From Patescibacteria group bacterium (GTDB lineage Bacteria; Patescibacteriota; Minisyncoccia; Phycocordibacterales; Phycocordibacteraceae): DNA of 6,319 nt. Positions 1 through 5,874 of the stretch are shown piece by piece; the stretch's first letter is position 1, and each line of letters opens with the position of its first letter. The notes beneath the pieces were generated by a model. That model was not told the DNA's origin, searched no databases, and saw nothing but the letters and a program-made list of their open reading frames with translations. The stretch covers positions 1-6,319 of the forward strand of contig JAHJZL010000025.1 of NCBI GenBank assembly GCA_018826405.1, in the 5' to 3' direction. The translations under genes were made by a program, and so were the position numbers.

Positions 1-841
1 GATGTGCTTTAAGGAAATACAAGACAGCCGTCTTAAGTCCTGAGAATGAGAAGTCCTCGTGGGTGTCGTTAATCATGGGGCGGGGCAAGACAACAGGAGA
101 CGCAATACCTTGTTCTCTCGCTTCCTCAGCAAGCCGAGAGACTTCAGGTCCTCCCGGGTACGGCAACTCAAGCATGCGGGCAACTTTGTCGTATGCTTCG
201 CCAACGGCGTCGTCTCTGGTGTGTCCAACAAGTTTGTATGAGAGCCAATCTTTCATACAAACAATCTCTGTATGTCCTCCAGATATAAGTAAGGCCAGAG
301 CAGGCTTCTGAACTCCTGAAAGCACAAACTCTTCCTCCTCTTTTTGAACGAGTGCAGAAAGGAGATGCCCCTCCATGTGGTTAACACCTATAACAGGGAT
401 GTTCCATATAAGAGAAAGTGCACGAGCAAAATTAACACCAACCCATAGCGCAGGAGCAAGTCCTGGACCATGCGTCACACAAATAGCATCAATTGCAGGA
501 GACCCATTTGCTTCAAAGAAAGAAGTGAGTGCAGCTAAAAGCTCAGGCTCGCGAACAAGAAGCTCTGACAGTTTTTCTCTATCAGCTTCAGACAGCGCAG
601 CTTCAGAAGTAGTAAGAAGTGCAGCTTGCGTAAGTGCCTCATGCAAGAGGGGAACAAGATTCTTTGCATGCTCTCTTTTGGCGAGCGCTGGGAACACCCC
701 TCCGTATTCTCTGTGTATATCAATCTGAGACAGGAGCGCATTACCCAGAATGCGGAACCTTGAAGAATCTGCTGCGCCTTCAGCGTTTAGTACTGAGACT
801 GCAGTCTCGTCACAGGATGTTTCAATTGAGAGGAGTTTCAT
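1..841 (-). CDS. tsaD: TsaD, tRNA N6-adenosine threonylcarbamoyltransferase catalytic subunit (3' end outside window)
   Basis: TsaD (Kae1/YgjD/Gcp family) transfers the threonylcarbamoyl group from threonylcarbamoyl-AMP to A37 of ANN-decoding tRNAs, in the cytoplasm, normally with TsaB and TsaE. Translating the minus strand from the ATG at 841 gives 280 residues before the window ends. Visible family marks are ETSCDET at 7-13, YGGVFPALAKREH at 46-58, GPGL at 125-128, the metal-binding NHMEGH at 154-159 (H155, H159), SGGHTE at 187-192 and DFSFSGLKTAV at 263-273. The C-terminal part carrying the last metal-ligand Asp is outside the window. Between YGG and GPGL there are about 37 residues more than in E. 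coli TsaD (residues about 73-113, acidic, probably helical). The start overlaps the end of the DHH gene by 20 bases, which suggests translational coupling; only a weak purine-rich stretch (GGGAAAAG) precedes it. Function is firm. The far end is unseen, so an intact C terminus is assumed. Confidence 0.95.
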   Translation of the reverse strand, partial: MKLLSIETSCDETAVSVLNAEGAADSSRFRILGNALLSQIDIHREYGGVFPALAKREHAKNLVPLLHEALTQAALLTTSEAALSEADREKLSELLVREPELLAALTSFFEANGSPAIDAICVTHGPGLAPALWVGVNFARALSLIWNIPVIGVNHMEGHLLSALVQKEEEEFVLSGVQKPALALLISGGHTEIVCMKDWLSYKLVGHTRDDAVGEAYDKVARMLELPYPGGPEVSRLAEEAREQGIASPVVLPRPMINDTHEDFSFSGLKTAVLYFLKAH

Positions 842-1673
842 CAATCTTTTCCCACGGGAATGGTCCCTCACGAGGAATGAGGAATCCTGCAGAGTTAGGA
901 TGCCCGTTGCCTCCATACTTCTGTGCAATCTTAGCGACATCAACGGTTCCGTCTCCTCGAATAGATACACCGTATCCGCTTGGGTGCGCGGTTACCGTTA
1001 GCGAAAGCGGCCCTTTCTTTTTAGCCAGCAAATTTCCAACTAAAGACTTCATTGGTTTAATAGGATGCGCCGTTCCGAAATAGCACTCGTATCCTTCAAA
1101 TGAAACAAGTTTTGCTTGGTCTGCAGCAACTCCTGCAAGAAGCTCAAAGTATTCTGCGTACACGCGTGCCTTAGAGAAAAGCTCTTCGCTTTGCTCTGGA
1201 TCGTCTAGTATCTGCGCAATCTCATCCCATAAAGGGAATTCAAAAGGACGCACTTCAAGATAGGAGAGAAGTGGGCGGGTGTCTGGAAGCGCAAACTTAA
1301 ATAAGTCGTCGTCTTCAATGTGTGTGAGAAGCGTAGGAGTCTTCTCGTCTGGATGAAAGAAACTCCATGCAATAGTTGCACCAGAGCGGCTCGCGTCAAA
1401 GACATACGACGGCATGCTCTTCACAATATCTGCAACGCCTTCATGGTGGTCGAGCACGGTAACTGATGCAGCCTTCTCAACAAAGGAATCCATAATCTCC
1501 TGAGGGTAGGAGAAGTCTATGAAGTACACATCTGCTCCTGTAACGTCTTCCTCGGGCAATGATCCATGCTTTAAGCCAACATACTCAGCAGCGTCTCCAA
1601 ACTTCTTCCAGGCACTGTACGCTCCCCCGAATCCGTCAGGGCAGTGTCCGTGATAAAAGACAATCGTACGCAT
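822..1673 (-). CDS. DHH/DHHA1-family phosphoesterase
   Basis: A 283-residue protein of the DHH superfamily, metal-dependent (usually Mn2+) phosphoesterases that include RecJ, nanoRNases/pAp phosphatases (NrnA) and c-di-AMP phosphodiesterases. The N-terminal DHH domain shows HGHCPDGFGGA at 8-18 (H8, D13), an acidic IDFS at 52-55, the name-giving DHH at 75-77, SRSGAT at 95-100 and an EDDD stretch at 120-123. The C-terminal DHHA1 domain carries YGGNGHPNSAGF at 253-264, matching the family's GGGH..A.G substrate-binding motif. No signal peptide or membrane segment is seen, so it should be cytoplasmic. The ATG lies four bases after the ahcY stop; AGGAAGG at 1685-1691, 11 bases upstream, may be its ribosome binding site. 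It overlaps tsaD at its 3' end. The metal-binding acids and histidines all look present. The substrate (short RNA, pAp, polyphosphate or another phosphoester) cannot be decided from sequence; the single-domain architecture argues against RecJ. Confidence 0.88.
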   Translation of the reverse strand: MRTIVFYHGHCPDGFGGAYSAWKKFGDAAEYVGLKHGSLPEEDVTGADVYFIDFSYPQEIMDSFVEKAASVTVLDHHEGVADIVKSMPSYVFDASRSGATIAWSFFHPDEKTPTLLTHIEDDDLFKFALPDTRPLLSYLEVRPFEFPLWDEIAQILDDPEQSEELFSKARVYAEYFELLAGVAADQAKLVSFEGYECYFGTAHPIKPMKSLVGNLLAKKKGPLSLTVTAHPSGYGVSIRGDGTVDVAKIAQKYGGNGHPNSAGFLIPREGPFPWEKIDETPLN

Positions 1674-1677
1674 ACAC

Positions 1678-2934
1678 CTATGTACCTTCCTGCCAGCTCG
1701 TAAGGTATGCAGTTTGCTCTGGTGTAAGGGTGTCTATCTTAACTTGCATAGACTCAAGCTTCACAAGCGCTATTGAGTTCTCAATCTCTTCCGGAACATC
1801 GTATACGTTTGGAGAAAGGGTAGTCTCTTGAGTTGCCATCCATTCACAGGCGAGAGCCTGAGTAGCAAAACTCATGTCCATAACTGAAGCAGGGTGTCCT
1901 TCAGCGGCAGCAAGGTTAACAAGTCTTCCTTCTGCAAGAAGGTACACACGCTTTCCTTTGATTACGTACTCGTCTACAAAGTTGCGCACGCCCTTAGTTT
2001 CAGTCTCAGCAACAGACTTAAGATCATTGATGTTAATCTCCACATCAAAGTGTCCTGCGTTACAGACCATAGCTCCGTCTTTCATGGCTAGGAAGTGATC
2101 TTTTGTAATCACATCTTTGTTACCGGTAACGGTGCAGAACAAATCTCCTTCTTTCGCAGCGTCTTGCATGGGCATTACGCGGAACCCGTCCATGGCAGCT
2201 TCAAGTGCTTTCACAGGGTCAATCTCCGTAACAATAACTTCAGCGCCCATGCCGCGGGAGCGCGTTGCGAGGCCGCGACCACACCAGCCGTATCCAGCAA
2301 CAACTACGGTTTTGCCCGCAAGGAGAATATCTGTAGCGCGGATAATTCCGTCTAGAGTTGATTGACCAGTACCGTACCGGTTATCAAACATGTTCTTTGT
2401 CTTTGCGTCGTTCACTGCAACGATAGGCATCTTCAGTGCCCCGTCCTTGCTCATGGCGCGCAGGCGAATAACTCCTGTTGTAGTTTCTTCCGTTCCTCCC
2501 TTAATAGTCTTAAGGAGCTCAGGATAGGACTGATGAATTGTAGAGACGAGATCAGCACCGTCGTCCATGGTGAGGTCTGGACTCTTCGCAATAATTGCAT
2601 TCAAGTGTTCAAAGAAAACCTCGTTGCTCTCTCCTTTAATAGCAAATACAGGAATCTCGTCATGCGCAACGAGACTCGCCGCAACATCGTCTTGAGTTGA
2701 GAGCGGATTAGATGCACATAAAGATACGGAGGCCCCTCCTTTTTTAAGGGCTCGCATAAGGTTAGCCGTCTCAGCTGTGACGTGCATACACGCAACAACA
2801 GTCTGTCCTTTAAATGGTTGCTCCTTGGCAAACTTCTCAGATACTGCACGAAGTGCAGGCATGTCTCTCTCAGCCCAATCAATACGCTTCTTTCCTGCAT
2901 CAGCGAGGCTGATGTCTTTAATGTCGTAGTCCAT
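1678..2934 (-). CDS. ahcY: S-adenosyl-L-homocysteine hydrolase (adenosylhomocysteinase), short tail-less form
   Basis: Catalyses the reversible, NAD-dependent cleavage of S-adenosylhomocysteine to homocysteine and adenosine, relieving product inhibition of methyltransferases. The protein has 418 residues. Residues aligning with the human active site are H51 (HVTAETANL), D125 (DDGAD), E150 (EETTTG), K180 and D184-N185 (NDAKTKNMFDN), H295 (GHFDVEI) and H347 (GHPASVMD). The NAD-binding Rossmann segment has GYGWCGRG at 214-221 and the ribose-binding acid E237 (TEIDP). GTGQSTLDGI at 188-197 resembles archaeal and Thermotoga-type enzymes. It ends soon after LTPEQTAYL, so it lacks the C-terminal tail whose Lys and Tyr reach into the neighbouring subunit's NAD site in eukaryotic and most bacterial enzymes. 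The start follows the kinase stop by 18 bases; there is no Shine-Dalgarno sequence, but a TATACT box lies just upstream. Some archaeal relatives prefer S-inosylhomocysteine, which sequence alone cannot exclude. Confidence 0.95.
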   Translation of the reverse strand: MDYDIKDISLADAGKKRIDWAERDMPALRAVSEKFAKEQPFKGQTVVACMHVTAETANLMRALKKGGASVSLCASNPLSTQDDVAASLVAHDEIPVFAIKGESNEVFFEHLNAIIAKSPDLTMDDGADLVSTIHQSYPELLKTIKGGTEETTTGVIRLRAMSKDGALKMPIVAVNDAKTKNMFDNRYGTGQSTLDGIIRATDILLAGKTVVVAGYGWCGRGLATRSRGMGAEVIVTEIDPVKALEAAMDGFRVMPMQDAAKEGDLFCTVTGNKDVITKDHFLAMKDGAMVCNAGHFDVEININDLKSVAETETKGVRNFVDEYVIKGKRVYLLAEGRLVNLAAAEGHPASVMDMSFATQALACEWMATQETTLSPNVYDVPEEIENSIALVKLESMQVKIDTLTPEQTAYLTSWQEGT

Positions 2935-2944
2935 ATATAGAGCC

Positions 2945-2950
2945 AGTATA
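2945..2950 (-). promoter_or_regulatory. Possible internal -10 box in front of ahcY
   Basis: On the minus strand TATACT occurs in the 18-base gap between the kinase stop and the ahcY ATG, ending ten bases before the start codon. It would let ahcY be transcribed apart from the kinase as a nearly leaderless message. Its context (GCGTATACTGG) resembles the other two TATA boxes in this window. The -35 position (GGCGAA at a 17-base spacing) is poor, so read-through from the kinase promoter may still dominate. Confidence 0.4.
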
Positions 2951-2952
2951 CG

Positions 2953-3888
2953 CTAGAGAGGCCACGCTTCGCCATAGGAGGCAGTAAAGCGTTGAGCGAG
3001 CTCCTCGCGCGTTGCCGTGTGGTGCTGCCCTCCATGAGATTCAACAGCGTATGCTGCAAGCGTAGCGCCAAGCATTCCGCATTGTTTAAGCGTAAGGCCT
3101 TTTTCGTACCCCGCTAGGAATCCTGCGCGGAATGCGTCGCCTGCCCCTGTTGGATCAACAGCAGAAGCAGATACGGCGGGAATATGAATAGCCTCCTCTT
3201 TTGTCTGAATACGCGCACCTTTCTCTCCGAGCGTAACAACAAGGAAAGAAACCCTCTCAAGAATGTCTTCCTCTTTCCAGCCAGTTTTCTCAAGCACAAG
3301 TGCTAATTCATAATCGTTAACAAAGAGCGCCTCAGAAGACTCAATTGCGCGCTGCATCTGTTCTTGCGTGAATGCCGGTGTCTGTTGCCCTGGATCAAAG
3401 AAGCATGGAACAGATGCTTCAGTACTGCGCTCAACAAAGGAAGTCATGTCAGAAATGTTTGTAGGAGAGATGAGCACTACCTGTCTTTCTGCAAGATCAA
3501 GTTCCTTTGCATAGGGAAGCCCACCTGCTCCGGGGGCAAATGGGGTTATCTGGTTGCTGTGCGTGTCTGAAATAATGTAGGCACCTGCTGTAAGGAATTC
3601 ATCGTTCAACACAATCGTTTCTGACGAAACTCCGTGGGCATGGAGATGTTCTAGGTATGCATCTCTGTCAGTACCGAGAGTTGATACGATGTCTGCTTTT
3701 AGTCCGAGCAGGGAAAGATTGTATGCAATGTTTCCTGCAGTACCTCCGAATTCCTGAGTTATAGAATCAATCAAAAAACTTACGCTCAGTTGATGAAGCT
3801 TTTCAGGCAGAAAATGGTCTCCGAAAGAGCCAGAAAACTGCATAATGCGGTCGTAGGCGAGTGAGCCTACTAAGACAATGGGATTCAT
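2953..3888 (-). CDS. PfkB-family carbohydrate/nucleoside kinase, probable adenosine kinase
   Basis: A 311-residue ribokinase-fold kinase. PfkB signature 1 is seen as FGGTAGNIAYNL at 47-58, and signature 2 as DPTGAGDAFRAGF at 245-257, with D251 the expected catalytic base and GAGD forming the anion hole. VTLGEKGA at 218-225 is the usual nucleotide-binding strand and turn. The N terminus (GSLAYDRIM, then HFLPEKLHQLSVSF at 25-38) resembles the prokaryotic adenosine/nucleoside kinase branch more than ribokinase or fructokinase. That resemblance, plus the adjacent SAH hydrolase, points to ATP-dependent phosphorylation of adenosine to AMP. The ATG at 3888 was chosen because the family's conserved N terminus starts there. 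An upstream ATG at 3981 would add 31 unlike residues and overlap the divergent transporter gene. No Shine-Dalgarno sequence is visible. Kinase family is certain; adenosine as substrate is inferred, and another nucleoside or sugar remains possible. Confidence 0.9.
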   Translation of the reverse strand: MNPIVLVGSLAYDRIMQFSGSFGDHFLPEKLHQLSVSFLIDSITQEFGGTAGNIAYNLSLLGLKADIVSTLGTDRDAYLEHLHAHGVSSETIVLNDEFLTAGAYIISDTHSNQITPFAPGAGGLPYAKELDLAERQVVLISPTNISDMTSFVERSTEASVPCFFDPGQQTPAFTQEQMQRAIESSEALFVNDYELALVLEKTGWKEEDILERVSFLVVTLGEKGARIQTKEEAIHIPAVSASAVDPTGAGDAFRAGFLAGYEKGLTLKQCGMLGATLAAYAVESHGGQHHTATREELAQRFTASYGEAWPL

Positions 3889-3894
3889 TCGAAA

Positions 3895-3903
3895 AGAGTA
3901 CCA
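3895..3903 (-). promoter_or_regulatory. Possible extended -10 box for the kinase operon
   Basis: On the minus strand TGG is followed by TACTCT, an extended -10-like element (TGn plus 3 of 6 matches to TATAAT), ending six bases before the kinase ATG. Transcription would start at or within a base or two of the ATG, giving a leaderless mRNA. That fits the lack of a ribosome binding site. No convincing -35 hexamer is seen 16-18 bases upstream, so the call is weak. Confidence 0.35.
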
Positions 3904-3904
3904 C

Positions 3905-3922
3905 GCAATGAAAGCTTCATGC
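3905..3922. other. Small inverted repeat in the kinase/transporter divergent promoter region
   Basis: ATGAA (3908-3912), loop AGC and TTCAT (3916-3920) form a short dyad, extended by GC (3905-3906) pairing with GC (3921-3922) around a single bulged A. It lies at the expected -35 position of the transporter promoter and close to the kinase promoter. It could be an operator for a regulator of both genes, but a dyad of this length can also arise by chance. Confidence 0.25.
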
Positions 3923-3929
3923 TTCGCGG

Positions 3930-3935
3930 TATACT
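3930..3935 (+). promoter_or_regulatory. -10 box of the ABC transporter gene
   Basis: TATACT (5 of 6 matches to the sigma-70 -10 consensus) ends nine bases before the ATG at 3945. A start site about seven bases downstream would lie within two or three bases of the ATG, so the mRNA would be effectively leaderless. No Shine-Dalgarno sequence precedes the gene. The surrounding GCGGTATACTG is nearly repeated at the tRNA-Val promoter. A clear -35 hexamer is missing. Confidence 0.55.
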
Positions 3936-3944
3936 GTCTCTCAT

Positions 3945-5720
3945 ATGAGAAGTATCTGGCGAGACGATATACCACAAACAACTAACCCGTTGCGGTTTTT
4001 CCTATTTACTTCAAAACCGCACTGGCGTGTGGCGGTACTCGCTACATTCTTTGTGGTGCTCGCAAGTATTGCGCGAGCATTCATCCCGTACATATATAAG
4101 GTCATTGTAGACACAGCGACTACGCTCACTACAACAGGTACCTACGACACTCTCTGGAGCGCAGTTATTGCCTTTCTTATAATTTCTCTTGCAAGCAATC
4201 TGCTTTGGCGCGGCAGTGGATTCTCAGGTATGCACTGGGCAACAGGAGTACGAGCGACGGGTCGCGCAGCCCTTACGTCATATCTAACGCGTCATAGTCA
4301 CCAATATTTCTCTGACCGGTTTGCAGGATCGCTCTCAAACAAAATAAAGCAGGCAGGAGACAGTCTGCGGGACTTCACTGAAGCGTGGCTGTGGCAGTTC
4401 TTGGCATTCTTTATCTCAGTTACGGCGAGTTTCATTATTGTATTTGCAACGAGCCCTATCGTTGGCTTTATTTTGCTTGGATTGTTTGCCTTCATTACGC
4501 CCTTAAATATTTATTTGGCGCGCAAGCGTGTGCCGCTTTCAGTTGAAGCACAGGCTTCTGAGACAAAACTAAACGGTGCATCCGTTGACCTCATAACAAA
4601 TATTACTGCCGTGCATGAGTATGCACGTACTCCCTTTGAGCTTCTTCGTATTAAGGAGCTCATAAACATACGAAGAGAATTTGGCATGCGCAATTGGCGC
4701 TTCAGCGAGTGGGTGCTCGTCAGTAACAACTTTATACAGGCACTATTTACAGGAGGAATGCTCTTGGTTTCTGTATATCTTGCAACGCAGGGAATTATCA
4801 CAGCCGGAGACGTGATTCTGTTTCTTACTATGGTTGCATTGCTTGAAGACCAACTAACGTTTATCGGAAGCCAGTTCAATAGCTTTGCTGAGAGCTGGGG
4901 AACGCTCAAAGACAGTCTTACAGAAATAACTGAGGAGCATGACGTTGCAGACATTGATACAGCTACGCCGCTTCCCATTACGAAAGGCTCACTTACTCTT
5001 GAAAACGTGTCCTTTGAATACGGTGCAGGACCAGTCTTTGCTAATTTAAACCTCCATATTCCCGAAGGACAGAAGGTAGGAGTTATTGGAAGAAGTGGAG
5101 CAGGAAAATCAACACTTATGAAGTTGTTGCTCAGACACTATGATCTCTCTGCAGGAAAGATTCTCATAGACGGGCAGGACATAACGAGCGTAACAAAGGA
5201 AAGTCTGCGTGCTGCTGTTGCAGTTGTTCCGCAGGAGCCAGCACTCTTTCATAGGAGTATTAGAGAGAATATTGCGTATGGCAAAGCAGACGCTACACGG
5301 GAGGAGGTAGTGCACGCAGCACTCCAGGCACAAGCCCATGAGTTTATTGAAACGCTTCCGCAAGGATATGACACAACGGTAGGCGAGCGCGGCGTAAAGC
5401 TCTCAGGAGGACAGCGACAGCGCGTAGCTATTGCGCGAGCTTTGCTTAAGGATGCGCGCATTCTCTTGCTTGATGAGGCGACGAGTGCACTCGATAGCGA
5501 AAGCGAAGTGCTTGTTCAGAAAGCACTTCTTGCGCTTATGGAGGGGCGCACCGTTATTGCTATTGCACACCGACTCTCAACACTGCGTGCCATGGACCGT
5601 CTCATTATCTTTGACAAGGGAGAGATTGTTGAAGACGGAACGCATGAGGAACTTATTGCAAAAGGAGGCCTGTATGCAGACCTCTGGAACCATCAAGCGG
5701 GTGGATTCTTGGAAGATTAA
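3945..5720 (+). CDS. ABC exporter half-transporter (membrane domain fused to ATPase, MsbA/multidrug type)
   Basis: A 591-residue ATP-driven exporter subunit of the inner membrane that should work as a homo- or heterodimer. The N-terminal half is a type IV exporter membrane domain with about six hydrophobic segments (roughly 27-46, 72-88, 147-168, 170-190, 260-280 and 285-303). The C-terminal ATPase is complete: likely A-loop Y359, Walker A GRSGAGKST at 382-390 (K388), Q-loop Q430, signature LSGGQRQR at 486-493, Walker B ILLLDE at 506-511 with catalytic E511, D-loop SALD at 514-517 and switch H542. All key residues are present, so it should be active. The chosen ATG sits nine bases after a TATACT box and has no Shine-Dalgarno sequence. 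It stands alone, divergent from the kinase operon, and ends in a hairpin terminator. No partner half-transporter gene is adjacent, which favours a homodimer. Cargo (lipid, peptide or drug) cannot be told from sequence. Confidence 0.93.
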   Translation: MRSIWRDDIPQTTNPLRFFLFTSKPHWRVAVLATFFVVLASIARAFIPYIYKVIVDTATTLTTTGTYDTLWSAVIAFLIISLASNLLWRGSGFSGMHWATGVRATGRAALTSYLTRHSHQYFSDRFAGSLSNKIKQAGDSLRDFTEAWLWQFLAFFISVTASFIIVFATSPIVGFILLGLFAFITPLNIYLARKRVPLSVEAQASETKLNGASVDLITNITAVHEYARTPFELLRIKELINIRREFGMRNWRFSEWVLVSNNFIQALFTGGMLLVSVYLATQGIITAGDVILFLTMVALLEDQLTFIGSQFNSFAESWGTLKDSLTEITEEHDVADIDTATPLPITKGSLTLENVSFEYGAGPVFANLNLHIPEGQKVGVIGRSGAGKSTLMKLLLRHYDLSAGKILIDGQDITSVTKESLRAAVAVVPQEPALFHRSIRENIAYGKADATREEVVHAALQAQAHEFIETLPQGYDTTVGERGVKLSGGQRQRVAIARALLKDARILLLDEATSALDSESEVLVQKALLALMEGRTVIAIAHRLSTLRAMDRLIIFDKGEIVEDGTHEELIAKGGLYADLWNHQAGGFLED

Positions 5721-5749
5721 AATCCCAAGGAAATTACTCCTTGGGATTT
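5720..5749. terminator. Bidirectional intrinsic terminator between the ABC gene and tRNA-Val
   Basis: AAATCCCAAGGA at 5720-5731 and its exact reverse complement TCCTTGGGATTT at 5738-5749 form a 12-bp hairpin with a six-base loop. The last base of the transporter's TAA stop is the first base of the stem. Read on the plus strand, the stem ends in TTT before AATG. Read on the minus strand, it ends in TTTT, so the tRNA transcript has the slightly better U-tract. Both converging units probably end here. Confidence 0.85.
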
Positions 5750-5757
5750 AATGTGGG

Positions 5758-5830
5758 TGGGCGATACAGGATTCGAACCTGTGACCCTCTCAACGTCAAT
5801 GAGATGCTCTACCAACTGAGCTAACCGCCC
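5758..5830 (-). tRNA. tRNA-Val (anticodon GAC)
   Basis: The minus strand folds into a complete 73-base cloverleaf. The acceptor stem GGGCGGT pairs with ATCGCCC (one G-U pair); the D arm is GCTC/GAGC, the anticodon stem TCTCA/TGAGA with loop TTGACGT (anticodon GAC, reading GUC and GUU), and the T arm ACAGG/CCTGT with loop TTCGAAT. The discriminator base is A. The three bases after it are CCC rather than CCA, so the CCA end must be added by a nucleotidyltransferase. The variable loop is short (five bases), as expected for a class I tRNA. Confidence 0.97.
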
Positions 5831-5836
5831 ATAACG

Positions 5837-5866
5837 TTCGCACTATACCGCAATTATAGGTACCAT
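5837..5866 (+). promoter_or_regulatory. Possible promoter of the tsaC-like gene
   Basis: TTCGCA (5837-5842), an 18-base spacer and TACCAT (5861-5866) each match 4 of 6 consensus bases. The -10 box ends eight bases before the ATG at 5875, which would give a leaderless mRNA, matching the pattern seen upstream of the transporter. The evidence is the weak hexamer match and position only. It overlaps the tRNA promoter on the other strand. Confidence 0.3.
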
Positions 5867-5871
5867 ATCAA
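5842..5871 (-). promoter_or_regulatory. Promoter of tRNA-Val
   Basis: On the minus strand TTGATA (5871-5866), an 18-base spacer and TATAGT (5847-5842) make a good sigma-70 type promoter. The -10 box ends 11 bases before tRNA base G1, leaving a leader of about four bases for RNase P to remove. A perfect TATAAT (5858-5853) also lies inside the spacer but has no suitable -35. The promoter region overlaps the upstream region of the divergent tsaC gene. Confidence 0.65.
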
Positions 5872-5874
5872 GAC

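Noticed and set aside
822..824. TGA read as glycine, as in Gracilibacteria or Absconditabacteria
   Set aside because: TGA ends the DHH gene directly after the domain is complete, and no in-frame TGA is needed inside any gene; the standard code fits.
375..1083. Plus-strand open frames of 117 and 149 codons
   Set aside because: They lie antisense to tsaD and the DHH gene, which have clear family motifs throughout; the translations are low-complexity and unlike known proteins.
2935..2952. SAH riboswitch in front of ahcY
   Set aside because: Only 18 bases separate the kinase stop from the ahcY ATG, too few for any known SAH riboswitch; the kinase leader is also too short.
2601..3071. Minus-strand 156-codon frame overlapping ahcY and the kinase
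   Set aside because: It is an out-of-frame reading of two well-supported genes, rich in Leu, Arg and Ser with no domain motif.
3889..3981. Longer start for the kinase at the ATG at 3981
   Set aside because: The extra 31 residues do not resemble PfkB proteins, overlap the transporter's coding start, and the family's N terminus (NPIVLVGSLAYDR) begins right at the ATG at 3888.
4511..4978. Minus-strand 155-codon frame inside the transporter
   Set aside because: It is antisense to the membrane domain of a complete ABC exporter and has no recognisable motif or start signal.
5755..5757. Genomically encoded CCA end on tRNA-Val
   Set aside because: The bases after the discriminator A are CCC followed by A, one base out of register; shifting the acceptor stem would break its seven pairs.
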